Shown: piece after piece, positions 37,923 through 64,000 of the stretch
Numbering within the stretch: position 1 is the first letter of the stretch
Layout of the letters: every line of letters starts with the position of its first letter
Assembly: GCA_964035795.1 (NCBI GenBank)
Contig: OZ038323.1
Location: 1,287,172 to 1,351,171 of the forward strand
Length of the DNA stretch: 64,000 nt
Direction: 5' to 3'
Source of the DNA: Pterobdella sp. o SKG-2022
Lineage: Eukaryota > Annelida > Clitellata > Hirudinida > Piscicolidae
The notes under the pieces: generated by a model
Database searches by the model: none
What the model was told of the DNA's origin: nothing
Seen by the model: the letters and a program-made list of their open reading frames with translations, nothing else
Position numbers and translations under genes: made by a program

Positions 37923-38100
37923 CTATAAGGAAGAGTACCTGGAGCTCCTACTACTAGGGGTACTATTTTACATTCGACTTTCCATGGTTTGCGTTTTTCT
38001 CAGTATAATAAAAATAATGATGATGATAATAATAATAATATTATTATTATTAATTTTTTTCTAATTATCATTATTATTCTTACTATTATTGTGACTGGAG
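37923..38100. repeat. Direct repeat, right copy, with trinucleotide tail
   Basis: Second copy of the 35.12 kb repeat (CTATAAGGAAGAGTACCTGG...), again ending in GATGATAATAATA and then ATT units. It contains no coding sequence. Confidence 0.9.
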
Positions 38101-40790
38101 TCTCTTGACTTGTGACTTAAGTGTGGCAAACATATTTATCAGCAGTCATAAATGCCCCTCAGCCGTCATCCCACATACCTTTTATTATCCCTTATTATTC
38201 TTATTTTTTACAAATATTATGTATAATATTTGTAAAATTATTTTTCTGTTTTTTATTATTCTCAACTTATTTTTATTATTATTATTATTATAAAAAGTTT
38301 AGCTCATAATTGGCCGTATTGGAAGTCTTTGGTGATCTCGTGATCAGTGAGAAATCAACAACAGGATCTATTTATATATCACATTGAGTAATATCAAATA
38401 AAAGTGGATCGAGGTAAATAAAAATCTGGAAAAGTGGACGACGCTGTGGTGTTGCGCAATCTTGGTGCCTGCCTCAAGAGGGCTTGCTTATTTATTGTTT
38501 TTGTTATGGTTTTAACTTACTTTTTTCATGTTGTTTATTTATTAGTTTTTTTATTTTGATGTTGTTATGACGTTTTTGATGACGTTTATTTTATGTCATG
38601 ACTTGATCAATTTTCGTTAAGGTGTATATTAGTGAGAATGTTAAGGAATCAATGCTCCATGCTTTTTCATGTGATCCACGTTTGTGCAGTTGGTGCATCT
38701 ATTTCAGAGTCGTTGCCAAGACATTGTTGTATATAAATTATTTCGAATCATTCGAAAAATAACTTTCAATCTTTTTTTATAAAAACATTTCTACAGAAAA
38801 GATTGAAAATAAATGTTTAGATTTGAAGATCAGTGTTTGCAATTCTGAGAGTCTCAATGTTGGTCCACGTGAGAATCGTTCATAAAAGAAAAGAAAATGA
38901 AAAAATTAAGATCTATCTAACCACCAAATTTTGAAAACTAATTAATAAATATTTTTGTTTTTATTTTTTACGAGTTTATAAGTTATTCAGTGTTTCTTGT
39001 TCATTAAAAAACCAAAGATAAAAGTGTTTGTGAGAAAATTTTTTATATTTTTGTTTCTTTTTGAACATTTCTCCTTTCAGCTTCCACGAAGGTCTGTTTC
39101 ACCTTTCCCTCAAAAAAATGATGATCAATAGCTTTGGTGATCCGAGAATGTGACCAAAGTAGCTCTATCATTTTTCTCAGCTGTTTTTCTTTCTTTTTCG
39201 GGCTTGCTTTGTTTAAAATCATCTGTTTTTTCAAGTTGTTCAAGTGAGTTTTTTGAAAAGTCTTCCTAGAGTCTCGAAAGTATGAAGTAGAAAAACACTC
39301 TTTATCTGAACTGTTTTATCTGTTATGTTGTCTATTATAATTTTTATTGCATATTATTAGTGAATAAAAACATCTTTTGTTTGGTAAATATTAGTTTTGT
39401 TTACAATACTTTTCAATTCCTTTCTTAACATCCGTCGCCAAATTTTTGCAATCTTTTTCTTATTTTTGTTTTGCAAATATTTGGATCACAAGTTTTCCAG
39501 GAAAAACTATGATTCGATTAAAATCTCATTCAAAACGAAACAGTGAGTTAGATGCTTTTAATAAAAGAAAACTTTTCAATCTCTTATACATATTTTCTTC
39601 AGGTAACTTGAGTCTGATGTAAAAGCGGTTTTTTCCAGGTTAATATATTTCGATGTTGAATATTATTTCATTTCTATTGCATTTTTCATTGATTCTGTTG
39701 ATGTTTTAAATATTGTGTCAGATTTTATTTTGCTAGACTTTTTTATGGGTTTTGGTTGAATTTTGAGATGATTTTTTGAATATTCTCGTTCGTCTTTGTT
39801 AGTTCTACTCTCATTTTCCTTATCTACGTTGAAAACACATTCTATATTTATTACCAGAATGTAAAATATTGGTCCTAATGCTTTTTTTTTCTTATAAAGA
39901 ACTCGTCTTAGGAACCTGGTCTGATGAGAGCAGACTGATGAGACGATTCTTTTGGGGTCTACCAAAAACTATTATTTTGGTAAGAGAACGTACATAAGTC
40001 CAAAGGGTTACTAGAGAAGAAGAAAGAGTGTTCCTAAAAGGTGGTAGTCTTACCGACCAGATTGGTGTCTCTCAACATGATGCCCAGAATGCTTGTAATG
40101 TATGATGTATTGGTTGGTTCCATAAAAACCATTGGTGGTCTCTGAAGACAACAACGTTGATACAATTATTCTTCATTGCTGTTGGATGATGTGATGGCAG
40201 TGGTCAAAGGGGAAATCTAGGATGTAAGCAACGTGCAAGTAATGAAATGAAAAAAAATAGATAGATGCAACCTTGCTTCATATAATGAGCAATGTGTAGT
40301 AAGGGATCATCCTTACCTTACTTACTCGACAGTCAATATGGTGGTCTAAATTCATTAGCAACATTAGGGTTGTGTTGGTGTTAATGGATGTCAAAGTGTT
40401 CATGACGGTTATATGAAATTATTACATTTGTATGTGACCTATATAAATCTCTTGATTTTCTGTTTAAAGAACTATTTGAGTTGATGAATACTAAATGAAT
40501 AAATTAATTAATATGTAATAAAATTAATAAATAATCTAATAATCCCGGTGCACTCACGTTATATTATGCCATCTTTCCATTGTTGATTCAACACTCCAAC
40601 AAGCAACACTGATTGGATGGAAATTTTTTTATCCGCTCTGTGATTGGTTGATGTTAAAAGTGTCTTGTTCATATATTGCGATATTTAGTTTTCAAGTGCG
40701 ATTGTGTAATTGGAAAGTTGGAGACTGGAAATTTTTTGAAAGATGCATTTGAAATTTTAATTTAAATTCACTTTTAGTTGCTTCAAATAG
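38101..40790. other. Intergenic stretch upstream of the homeobox gene
   Basis: AT-rich with short (ATT)n runs near 38,270-38,290. Frames at 39,043-39,243 (-) and 39,663-39,965 (-) are lysine-rich and unsupported. Any promoter of the homeobox gene should lie at the right end, but no TATA box or conserved motif could be called. Confidence 0.45.
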
Positions 40791-40794
40791 CAGC

Positions 40795-41940
40795 ATGAAG
40801 AGCTTCAGAATGGAGCACATCATTGGTGCAGAAGACATCTCTCGTGACTATCCAACAACCACCTCAACTTCTCTGACATCCACAACTTATTCACCAACAT
40901 CTACAAAAAAAGTAAACACAGCCTTACAAAAAGCAACAACAACAGCTTACCTCAATGCCTCACACCCTTCAAAACACATAACAGGAAACACGTGCTACAA
41001 CCCCCCCATAATACCACATCATCATCAACCAATCAGCATCTTTCATACTTCTCAATTTTTTCCTCAATTCCTCTCCCTCCATCCTTCATTTCCTCACCAC
41101 AACACTCCCACAAGACTAACCTCATTAGTCAACAGAGATCACACCCACCCTTCCTTCCCTCAACAAGTCAAAAATGAAAGTCACTTTGAAGGTTTGTTCA
41201 AAAATGAAAAGTTTTTGAGAGAAAATTTTTGGAGTCATTTGGCAAGGTTTCAGCCCACAGATCACAAAAACATTTCTCAAATGTACCCTCTGATGAAGGG
41301 TTTGGGTAACTTCAAAAGATTTGTAGATGAAGATAACAACTTTTTGGGAACTATAAATAATAAGGTGGATAATGAGCAGAATGTGGAAGGGATGGATTTC
41401 AAAGATGGAGTACACAAACTTCCCTCTTCTAAAACCGGTGGAACTTTTCATCTAGTTTTATTTCAAAAATTTTTAACAATTTGTTTTTAACGTTTTTATT
41501 GTCATTGACAACAATATAAAAAAAACTCTCATGAGGATTAGCTTAAAATTATTTGTGCCAAATATTTTATTTCATGTAGCAACAAGATATTTTTAATTCA
41601 ATTGGATTTCACTATTTCTAATATTTCTCAATAAGGTTTTGTGAGCACGACAACAAACGACTCAGAAAAAACCAATGAAAATGCCGAAGAAATCAAAAGG
41701 TTGAGAACTGCCTTCAATAGCAGACAACTTCTTGGCCTGGAAAAAGAGTTTGTCACGGGAGGAATGTATTTGACCAGATTGAGAAGAATTGAAATTTCAG
41801 AAAAATTAAAACTCAGCGAAAAACAAGTCAAAATTTGGTTTCAAAATCGAAGAGTTAAATTTAAAAAGTCTTACAAACATTCTAAAGATGACGAAATTGA
41901 GAAACAATTTTCAAACGAAACCTTTTTGTTTTCGAAATAA
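40795..41940 (+). CDS. Gsx-like (ParaHox) homeodomain transcription factor
   Basis: Two exons, 40795-41437 and 41636-41940, phase-1 intron (donor GTGGAA, acceptor AATAAG). The product has 315 residues. The N-terminal 214 are Thr/Ser/Pro/His-rich and unstructured. The homeodomain is at about 234-294: [16 protein letters not shown], then [11 protein letters not shown], then [23 protein letters not shown] plus [16 protein letters not shown] is the Gsx/ind signature; Gln50, Asn51, Trp48 and Phe49 are present. The loop between helices 1 and 2 has one extra residue (VTGGMYL where Gsx has xSNMYL), making it 61 residues. An intron just before the homeobox also fits Gsx genes. Nuclear DNA-binding regulator, in animals usually of neural patterning. 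ATG 40795 opens [10 protein letters not shown], weakly like the Gsx N-terminal motif. Confidence 0.88.
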
Positions 41941-42251
41941 ATTATTTATTAAATTCAAATTTTTTGAACTCAAATATATTAATCTTTTATATTGTATGTA
42001 AAAAGTTAAAAGATTTGAAAATTCGTTTAGCTTAACCTTAAGTTCATTTAGCTTTAAATTTTTATCAAAAAATGGATTCTTTTTCATTTGGTATATTAAA
42101 TTTTTATGAACTATTTACCGTTGAATTCGATTTTGCCTATTTTGAATAAAGTAACACTGAATATTTGAATATAACGGCGCCAAATCGAAGAGGCACTATA
42201 AAATTTAAACCACTCATGAAAAGTGAATGTTATTAATTATTTCATTAATTT

Positions 42252-44194
42252 ATGATGGATATAGACCCAGAGTTGGAAGTGAATGTGAAGGCGATGAGCA
42301 ACGAACAGTTGTACCAGAGCCTCAAAAGTCTCGACCCCAAGATTGGCCCCGTCACAAGTCCATTTGCTTTTCAATGAGTTTCCAAATAATCTTTTCACTA
42401 ATTTTAATTAATCATTATTTGACTGAAATAACTAAGATGAATTTGCAAGACTAGTGAAATAGTGATTTAATTGATGAAGTATATAGCCTGAATCAAATAA
42501 GGTAAGGTCAACAAACACAAAGTATTTATTTTAATAAATACTTTGTGCTTGTTAACTTTACTAAGTGATTTAATTCATTTAAAGTTTTATAATTGACTAT
42601 AAAAAAAATCAACCTCTGAAACAGCAAGCACAAGAGTACTGTATGAGAAGAAATTGATGAAGCTGATAATGAAGGGAGGGGGGGAGGAAATAAGAATAAT
42701 GAATGAACAACCTCAAACAACTCTGGTTTTCTTTTCATTTATTTGTTATTCTTCATTGTTCAGCTTTTTCATGTTTGTATAGTTATGAGGTTGAGTAATA
42801 CAATCTAAATGTAATCTTAAACACACTGTGGTAGAGGTGCTTATTGTAGGCTTGATGAGCTCTGTAAGTTGATTGTAAATGAGCAAGGTACATCACTATA
42901 GTTTTCTATTTCAGACTCATCCTGCCTTAAAAACTTTATAAGCAGTTCATATCAGAGTGCTTCTGAATGATGCCAAAGTGGAAGTAAATAAATTATTCAT
43001 TCTTACTTTCCTGTTACATATACAAAAAAAACTATTATTAATCGATATTCAAATGAGGATTGACATAAGCAATTATAATTAGGTGGAAAAACTAATAATA
43101 GGGCTTAAATATAGCAACAATGATTAACCAGCATCTGATAAAAAATCTAACAGAATTTTTAAAAAATGGCTGCCATCTAAATAAAATCATGAAAACATAA
43201 ATAATCATCAAATCATTTTATATTCTTCACATTAAATGAATTTTGAAAAATAGTGTGATAAAAGGCAACACAATGGTGAAAGCATTAAAATTTTGTGCAA
43301 TGTTGTAAGATTATCAAATAATAATTGCCACTCTGTAGACTGTCATTTTTAATGAAGTTTACTCAGTTTGGTTTTGAGTACAACCAACAGTTAGTATCTA
43401 TTTCACAGTTTTTTGCTACAAATTTAATTTTTAATGTCATTCCATTGCAATTAGAACACGAAGATGCTCAACAATGAAGGAGATAAATATATTTCCAGTT
43501 TTCTTTTCATACTTGACCACACATGCCATTATGAAATAACAGGATGCACAGAAAGAGGAGTTGAAGGTGCAGCAACAAAAACTGATTGAGCAACAACAAA
43601 CGTTACAAAATCTCTTCCAACAGCAACAACATCAACAAAGGGTGTTAGAACGAGAAAGAAATGAACAGTTTGAAAAAGTGGAGCAGTTGTTGAAGCAAAA
43701 AGAGAAGGAGGTGGCTAAAAAGAAAGAGGAAAGCACAAGGTGGACTGATGAAATCAAGTTCAGCACACCTCCTCAGAAACCTCTGTTTGCCACCCTACCT
43801 GACTCAGTGGAAGTGACTCGGCATCGCAAAAATGTCTCCCTTAAAGATAATCTTCTCAATGACAGTTTCCTTTCACCCAGGTGAGTGTATGCTTCAAATG
43901 CAATTAAATCTTCTTCACCAATTCTACACTAACAACAGTTCTTCATATGAACTCAAGAGGAAGCCTTTGAGGAACACCAAAGAGGAGAAGGCAGAGTGTC
44001 TGCAAAGTAGGTCATCATTCACATTTTAGTTATCATCACTCACAAGTACTGCCCCCACAGAGATGTCCATAGAGGATGTGACGAGCATCTCCTCCTTCAA
44101 GATCCTCCTTCCCATCGGCGCCATCATCCTCTTCTTCTGCCTCATCTACTACTTCCTCGACTCCCAAACTCCCATCAACATTGAAACTGACTGA
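42252..44194 (+). CDS. Emerin-like LEM-domain inner nuclear membrane protein
   Basis: Five exons: 42252-42357, 42625-42725, 43543-43880, 43939-44006, 44061-44194. Phases join (1, 0, 2, 1); 248 residues, near emerin's length. The LEM domain (about residues 13-52) is split by intron 1: MSNEQLYQSLKSLDPKIGPV joins TSTRVLYEKKLMKL, the two-helix fold that binds BAF. A Gln/Glu/Lys-rich coiled coil follows (about 70-130), then a linker (FSTPPQKPLFATLPDS), and a single C-terminal membrane helix (about 219-237, ILLPIGAIILFFCLIYYFL) with a short lumenal tail ending ETD. This is the architecture of emerin/LAP2-type anchors that tie chromatin to the nuclear envelope. It starts 311 bp after the homeobox stop and converges with the kinase gene (143 bp between stops). 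Confidence 0.9.
42502..42561. repeat. 27-bp hairpin in LEM gene intron 1
   Basis: 42,502-42,528 and 42,535-42,561 are inverted repeats with about three mismatches and a 6-nt loop. One arm (AAGGTCAACAAACACAAAGTA) recurs nearly intact at 13,562-13,582, so it is a dispersed short element. Confidence 0.75.
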
Positions 44195-44337
44195 TATCTC
44201 ACCATTATAAACTTATTGTCTTTATGCATCTATCTATACATACGTCATTTTAATTTTTTGTATTTTAAGAATAGTTTTAACATTATTAATGCATTCAAGT
44301 CGTGTTTTAAAAAAATGATATTTAAGTTTTTGAAAGT

Positions 44338-59825
<15,488 letters not shown>

Positions 59826-60268
59826 TTCAAATTTGTTCGATGCTGTCTATAGAACTAAAAACGCAATTTATCCTTAAGAAACAATTCTCATTGCCGGTAA
59901 CTTTTCAACAAAAAAACAAAACCAAATCGATAAACGCACGAGAAACGAAGAGACAAGTTGACATAGGATCATAATTATAACAGGATGTTATTAAAATATT
60001 ATTCACTTCAACACTCCTCCTTATTAGTCTCATTCAAAAAGTCGCAAAAATACTTTTATTATTGAAGGGTCGTTAAAATTTTTTTGACGTCATTAATGAG
60101 ATTTGTGCTTAAGGGGCTTCTACGTCACCAACTTCAATGTTTTTTGAGAATAAAAATACACCATCAGTTTGTTAAAATTTCTTTTTTTAATAAAAAAATG
60201 TAATGAGGTGAAATTTCTAAATGAAAATATGTTCAAATTCCGATTAAATCTGCATCAAGATGGCTTGC

Positions 60269-63200
60269 TCAGGCAGTGTTGTTGTTGGGGCTTTTCTTCT
60301 GAGACACGTTGATCTTGTCTCCCATGCTCAAAGCCATCCCCTGTCACGTCAGTGTTTCAATATGACTGAATGTGTATATAACGCAAAAAGACAGACGATC
60401 AAATGTGGAATGCACACCTGAACAACTTAAAACCGCGTAATAGAGCGCAAGTTCAGTTTAGTTAAATGAATGAATATATTTAATAGAAACTGTTATTGAC
60501 TTAATGTTATATTATTCTAAATTAAATTCAGAGCATTTACATTTATGTGGAAAAACAATGATTTTTTTGTGTTTTTCGTATATACAAACAGTGACGACCA
60601 CGCAGACAGAGAAGCACAAAGAAATAGGACACAAAGACAGACCTGACTCTTGGCTCTGATTCTGATGTGGCCAGTGACAGTGGCTTCAGGGTGGTCCAAT
60701 GGCTTCTCTATGCTGAGATTGGCGAGGGCGTCTGCGGTGACGATACATTCATGTAACAGAATTATTAATACAACACACACAACCATGGCACACACACTGA
60801 CCTTCCCCGAAGATGGACTTGGCATACAGGTTGGCAGCCATAAAGCCACAATCGCCATGCAGGGCCTGCCATCCAATAGAAATCATATTATGCAACGAGA
60901 AACAAAAAACAAAAAAATACATACCTTATCGGGAGTGAGACACTTCATATTTGTGCACCCAATAAGATGCTGCAAATACTCAAAAAGATCCTTGATATTT
61001 GTATTTACTGACACCTTGTTCTCCCACTCAAACTCTGCCCACATCTGCCTGAACTCAGCATCGGTGCACGAGGCAGGCACAATGTAGTCCATGATGTCGA
61101 TGTGCATGTCATTCAGTACCACACTGTTTCTGTCACTGCCACTGCCACTCACGTCATACACTGTGTGTGTTTAAGGCCATTAGATCAAAAATGAATTGCA
61201 ACCTGAGAATAACAATAAAAATATTGATAAAAATAAGAAAATGAAACTGACCAATGTTTCCAAATATGATACCGTTTTCTGTGGATGCCACCTGGTTTCA
61301 ATATTAGTTGTGCATATTAAATCTGGAAAATGACTTGTATGTTTGAGGTGGTGATGATAGTAGTGGTAGTGATTATGATGACTCGGATTTGTGAGATGAT
61401 GGTGGTGGTTATGATAATGATGTTAGTGATAATAATATTGATGATGATGATAAAGATGATAGGGCACCTTGACAGAGGCCTTGATGTTGCAGAAGTCCCC
61501 GGCAGCAAGCACCACACTCTGAGGCTTCTCCACCAGCTTCAAGTCGCCTGTGGTCAATCACTTGGTTCTCAGCAAACAATGCTGTTTTGTGCTTCATCAT
61601 AAACACAACATCCTCACACCACATCCCACTAAACATTACACCAACCAAGAGTGGCTAGTTCCACTTGGAGGTTCTGGAGGGTATCCGAGGTCTGGTTGAC
61701 GACGAGAACATCGAGCACAATGTCATACTGGTTCACATTGACGTATGCCTCTGCATACACCGGGTCACTGAAACCCGTCAACTGGGTGACCTGGTGTCAC
61801 GTCATCATCATTATCAGTATTACAACCACCTTCATCATCTCCCTAACCGTCCCCACTCATCAACATGACACAGCAAACCTTGTTGAGCTTGGATGAGGCA
61901 AGTAGATCCACCTCCTTCTTGGCACACAAGCCCAGTGCTTGTGAGAGGGTAAGATCGAACATGTTCTGTGTGGGTTGGACCATTATGATGATATCAATAA
62001 TCAAAATATTATCATTAATAAAATGGTTATCGACTGAAATGATTGAAAAAAATGAAAGAACAACACCTCAGTAGCACCAAGGTCATTCTTGTTCTGCAGT
62101 TGGAAGAATGTGATAGGGTCGTCTGCCTGCACGCCTGAGTTCTTTTGCCTCTTCAACTGTGTGTGTGTGTGTGTGTGTGGACATGTTTATTATTGCAAAC
62201 ACTCAATAATGATTAGGTTTAGCATACTTATGTGCAAACATGCTAATGTTTTTGGTTGATCATCATTTGCCTCATCACCACCTCTACACACCAACCTTGA
62301 GTTGCAACTGTTCCTCCTCCTGCTTCACTTGCAGCATGTTCGACAAAGACTGCCTGTGATGATATTATTATGAGTCATGAAGACTTTGATTCAATTATTC
62401 AACAAGGAGTCGAGAACTCAATGGTGAGCCTCATATGAATGAGTGAGATGTTATAATCACACCCCAACAGCTATGAACTATTAACACCATAACCACCAGC
62501 CCCGCACTTCTAGCACCACCATTCCAACATCAACACTCAACAGCACTCCACACCTGCAATGAGTGTTGAAGATGTCGATGAGGGGAGGAGAGGCATCAGC
62601 AAGCACCCTCACACATGTCCCTATCCTCTCCACGTCATCCTCGCTTATCGCCTGTGATGATATTTGGTAGAGGCTAATGTTATTGGGTAAAGAATGAGTG
62701 ATGAATAAACTATGACAGGCACGATTGACCACCTTGGTAGGAAGAGAGGACTTGCCAAAGTGCAAGATGGAAGCCATCACCAGCATGCTCTCAGCCAGGA
62801 ATGCCTGTATCATATAAGTGCATCATGCCATCCATCCAATCAAAATAACATATTCGATAATAAATGTTTATAGTACCTATTACTGCTACTGCTATTAACA
62901 ACGATAATGATAAATTCAAGTACATTTTGTTTGCGAGGATCAGGGGTGAGACTGACATAACGTACACACAACTTGCACAAACAAGTGCACAAAGCACTGC
63001 CACTAAAGAAGTCTCCATCCATTAAGAACTGACGTAGAGGTGGTCTGGTGGAGGTGAGTCATAAGGTGAACATGATGATGTTGATGCTATAATGAATATG
63101 CACGATAGAAATGGTGAAATATGATGAGTTGTGTGTGTGTGCACCTGCTGATCGTCTTTTTGGAGGGTGTGGAAGAGGAGAAGGCGCTTTGAGTGGCGTA

Positions 63201-64000
63201 TGTGCCGTCTGCTGTCACCAATCTGTGTGTGTGTGTAAGTTTGTTTGTGTGCATGTAGATGCCATAGAATGCGATAGTGATGACTAACCTATTGGAGACT
63301 CCCTGAGTCATCTGGATGTCCTCATCGTTGTCCTCCCCTGCTGCTTTCCTCAACTCATCATCCACAATGGGGATCTAATCGTTAGGAATTTGTGTGCGTG
63401 AGTTGTCATACAGAAAAAATAAAACAAAATAAGAAAAATATAATTTTGATGACCCCAATCCATCTTAAGTGATCAATTTGAACCAAGCAAAATGGAACAA
63501 CATTATGCACCACTGAATTTCCCACACACCATAAACACCCCATTACACCATTAAACCACCCTACCACACCCCCTCACACACCTCCCCCAGAGACTGCCTC
63601 ACAAGGGTCATCACAGCTTGGATGTCTTCCTTGGTGCTGCAATATTCCCCTAATATCCATAACGCACCTCTGTGGATCCTGTGTATTAAATAGACATGAG
63701 TCTGAAAATAATTGCATAAAAAGGTAATCAGTATTTCATGTGATGATAGGTGTCAACATTACAGACTTTTGATTTTTGATGCAGGGGAAAATGTCAAGCA
63801 GTTTGTTGATGATGGTCGGTCTGAGGTCCTCAAAACTTCAAAGGTGGTTCGAACATATTATCACTGGCACAGCATCAGATGACAAGCAACAATACATGCT
63901 CAAACACAATAAAACACACACCGATGAATAGCCTCCCTTATAAACAACAAAACATCAGATGCTGCCAACTCATTCTGGTCACTCAGAAATTCTATCAACT
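60269..64000 (-). CDS. COPB1: Coatomer subunit beta (beta-COP), C-terminal part
   Basis: 18 exons (minus) running off the right edge: 64000-63922 (partial), 63835-63767, 63678-63582, 63374-63289, 63222-63145, 63044-62924, 62804-62733, 62651-62554, 62353-62296, 62156-62067, 61965-61879, 61790-61646, 61547-61468, 61291-61252, 61160-60925, 60865-60802, 60731-60643, 60340-60269. All phases join; 552 residues to the stop, so about 400 N-terminal residues lie outside. The match to animal beta-COP is close along the whole length: [81 protein letters not shown] and [20 protein letters not shown]. Beta-COP is a core of the COPI vesicle coat for Golgi-to-ER retrograde transport. Introns are mostly under 350 bp. 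The gene stop lies 443 bp upstream (in minus sense) of the kinase start. Confidence 0.97.
62157..62180. repeat. (GT)n tract abutting a COPB1 3' splice site
   Basis: On the minus strand a (CA)n run ends directly in the CAG acceptor of the exon 62156-62067, where a pyrimidine tract would be expected. Similar tracts precede exons 51648-51545 and 63222-63145. Confidence 0.9.

Noticed and set aside
40992..41451. Alternative frames within homeobox exon 1
   Set aside because: They are out of frame with the homeodomain and splice phase.
60650..61087. 145-codon plus-strand frame
   Set aside because: It is the antisense shadow of three COPB1 exons.

Overview
This is nuclear DNA from an AT-rich invertebrate animal. 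Genes are split into many short exons with GT-AG introns. They encode animal-specific families: a Tec-type tyrosine kinase, a nicotinic-receptor-like channel subunit, a Gsx-like homeodomain protein and a LEM-domain nuclear membrane protein. tRNA-derived SINEs, several LINE families, a Penelope-like remnant, hairpin MITE-like elements and many microsatellites fill the rest. Phylum cannot be fixed from the sequence. A marine bilaterian such as a tunicate is possible but this is a guess.

Layout. 1-19.6 kb is almost all decayed transposons (LINEs at 0.7-3.8, 7.2-8.4, 11.0-12.8, 14.2-15.9 and 17.8-18.2 kb, and a Penelope-like GIY-YIG remnant at 18.5-19.0 kb). It also holds one orphan EGF-like exon (10.5 kb) and a death-domain-like fragment (9 kb). 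At 19.7-22.5 kb (+) lies a 9-exon D-2-hydroxyacid dehydrogenase gene. Convergent to it, at 26.0-22.7 kb (-), is a complete 11-exon Cys-loop (non-alpha nicotinic-like) receptor subunit. 26-40.8 kb is repeat-rich: an ORF with three in-frame stops at 27.2-27.9 kb, a LINE carrying a nested MITE at 28.1-29.3 kb, and a restriction-like-endonuclease LINE lying between AT-rich trinucleotide repeats at 35.3-37.7 kb.

40.8-64 kb is the gene-dense part: a 2-exon Gsx-like homeobox gene (+), a 5-exon emerin-like LEM-domain gene 0.3 kb downstream (+), a 21-exon Tec/Btk-family kinase (-, 59.8-44.3 kb), and the C-terminal 552 residues of coatomer subunit beta (COPB1, -, 18 exons, running off the right edge). 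I assembled exon models by hand from splice dinucleotides, phase continuity and family similarity. The kinase (619 aa), channel (515 aa), LEM protein (248 aa) and homeobox (315 aa) models all close in frame.

The genes do not form a pathway. They are unrelated neighbours (signalling, neurotransmission, nuclear envelope, Golgi transport, development), and large introns, mainly those of the kinase gene, carry SINEs and LINE remains.
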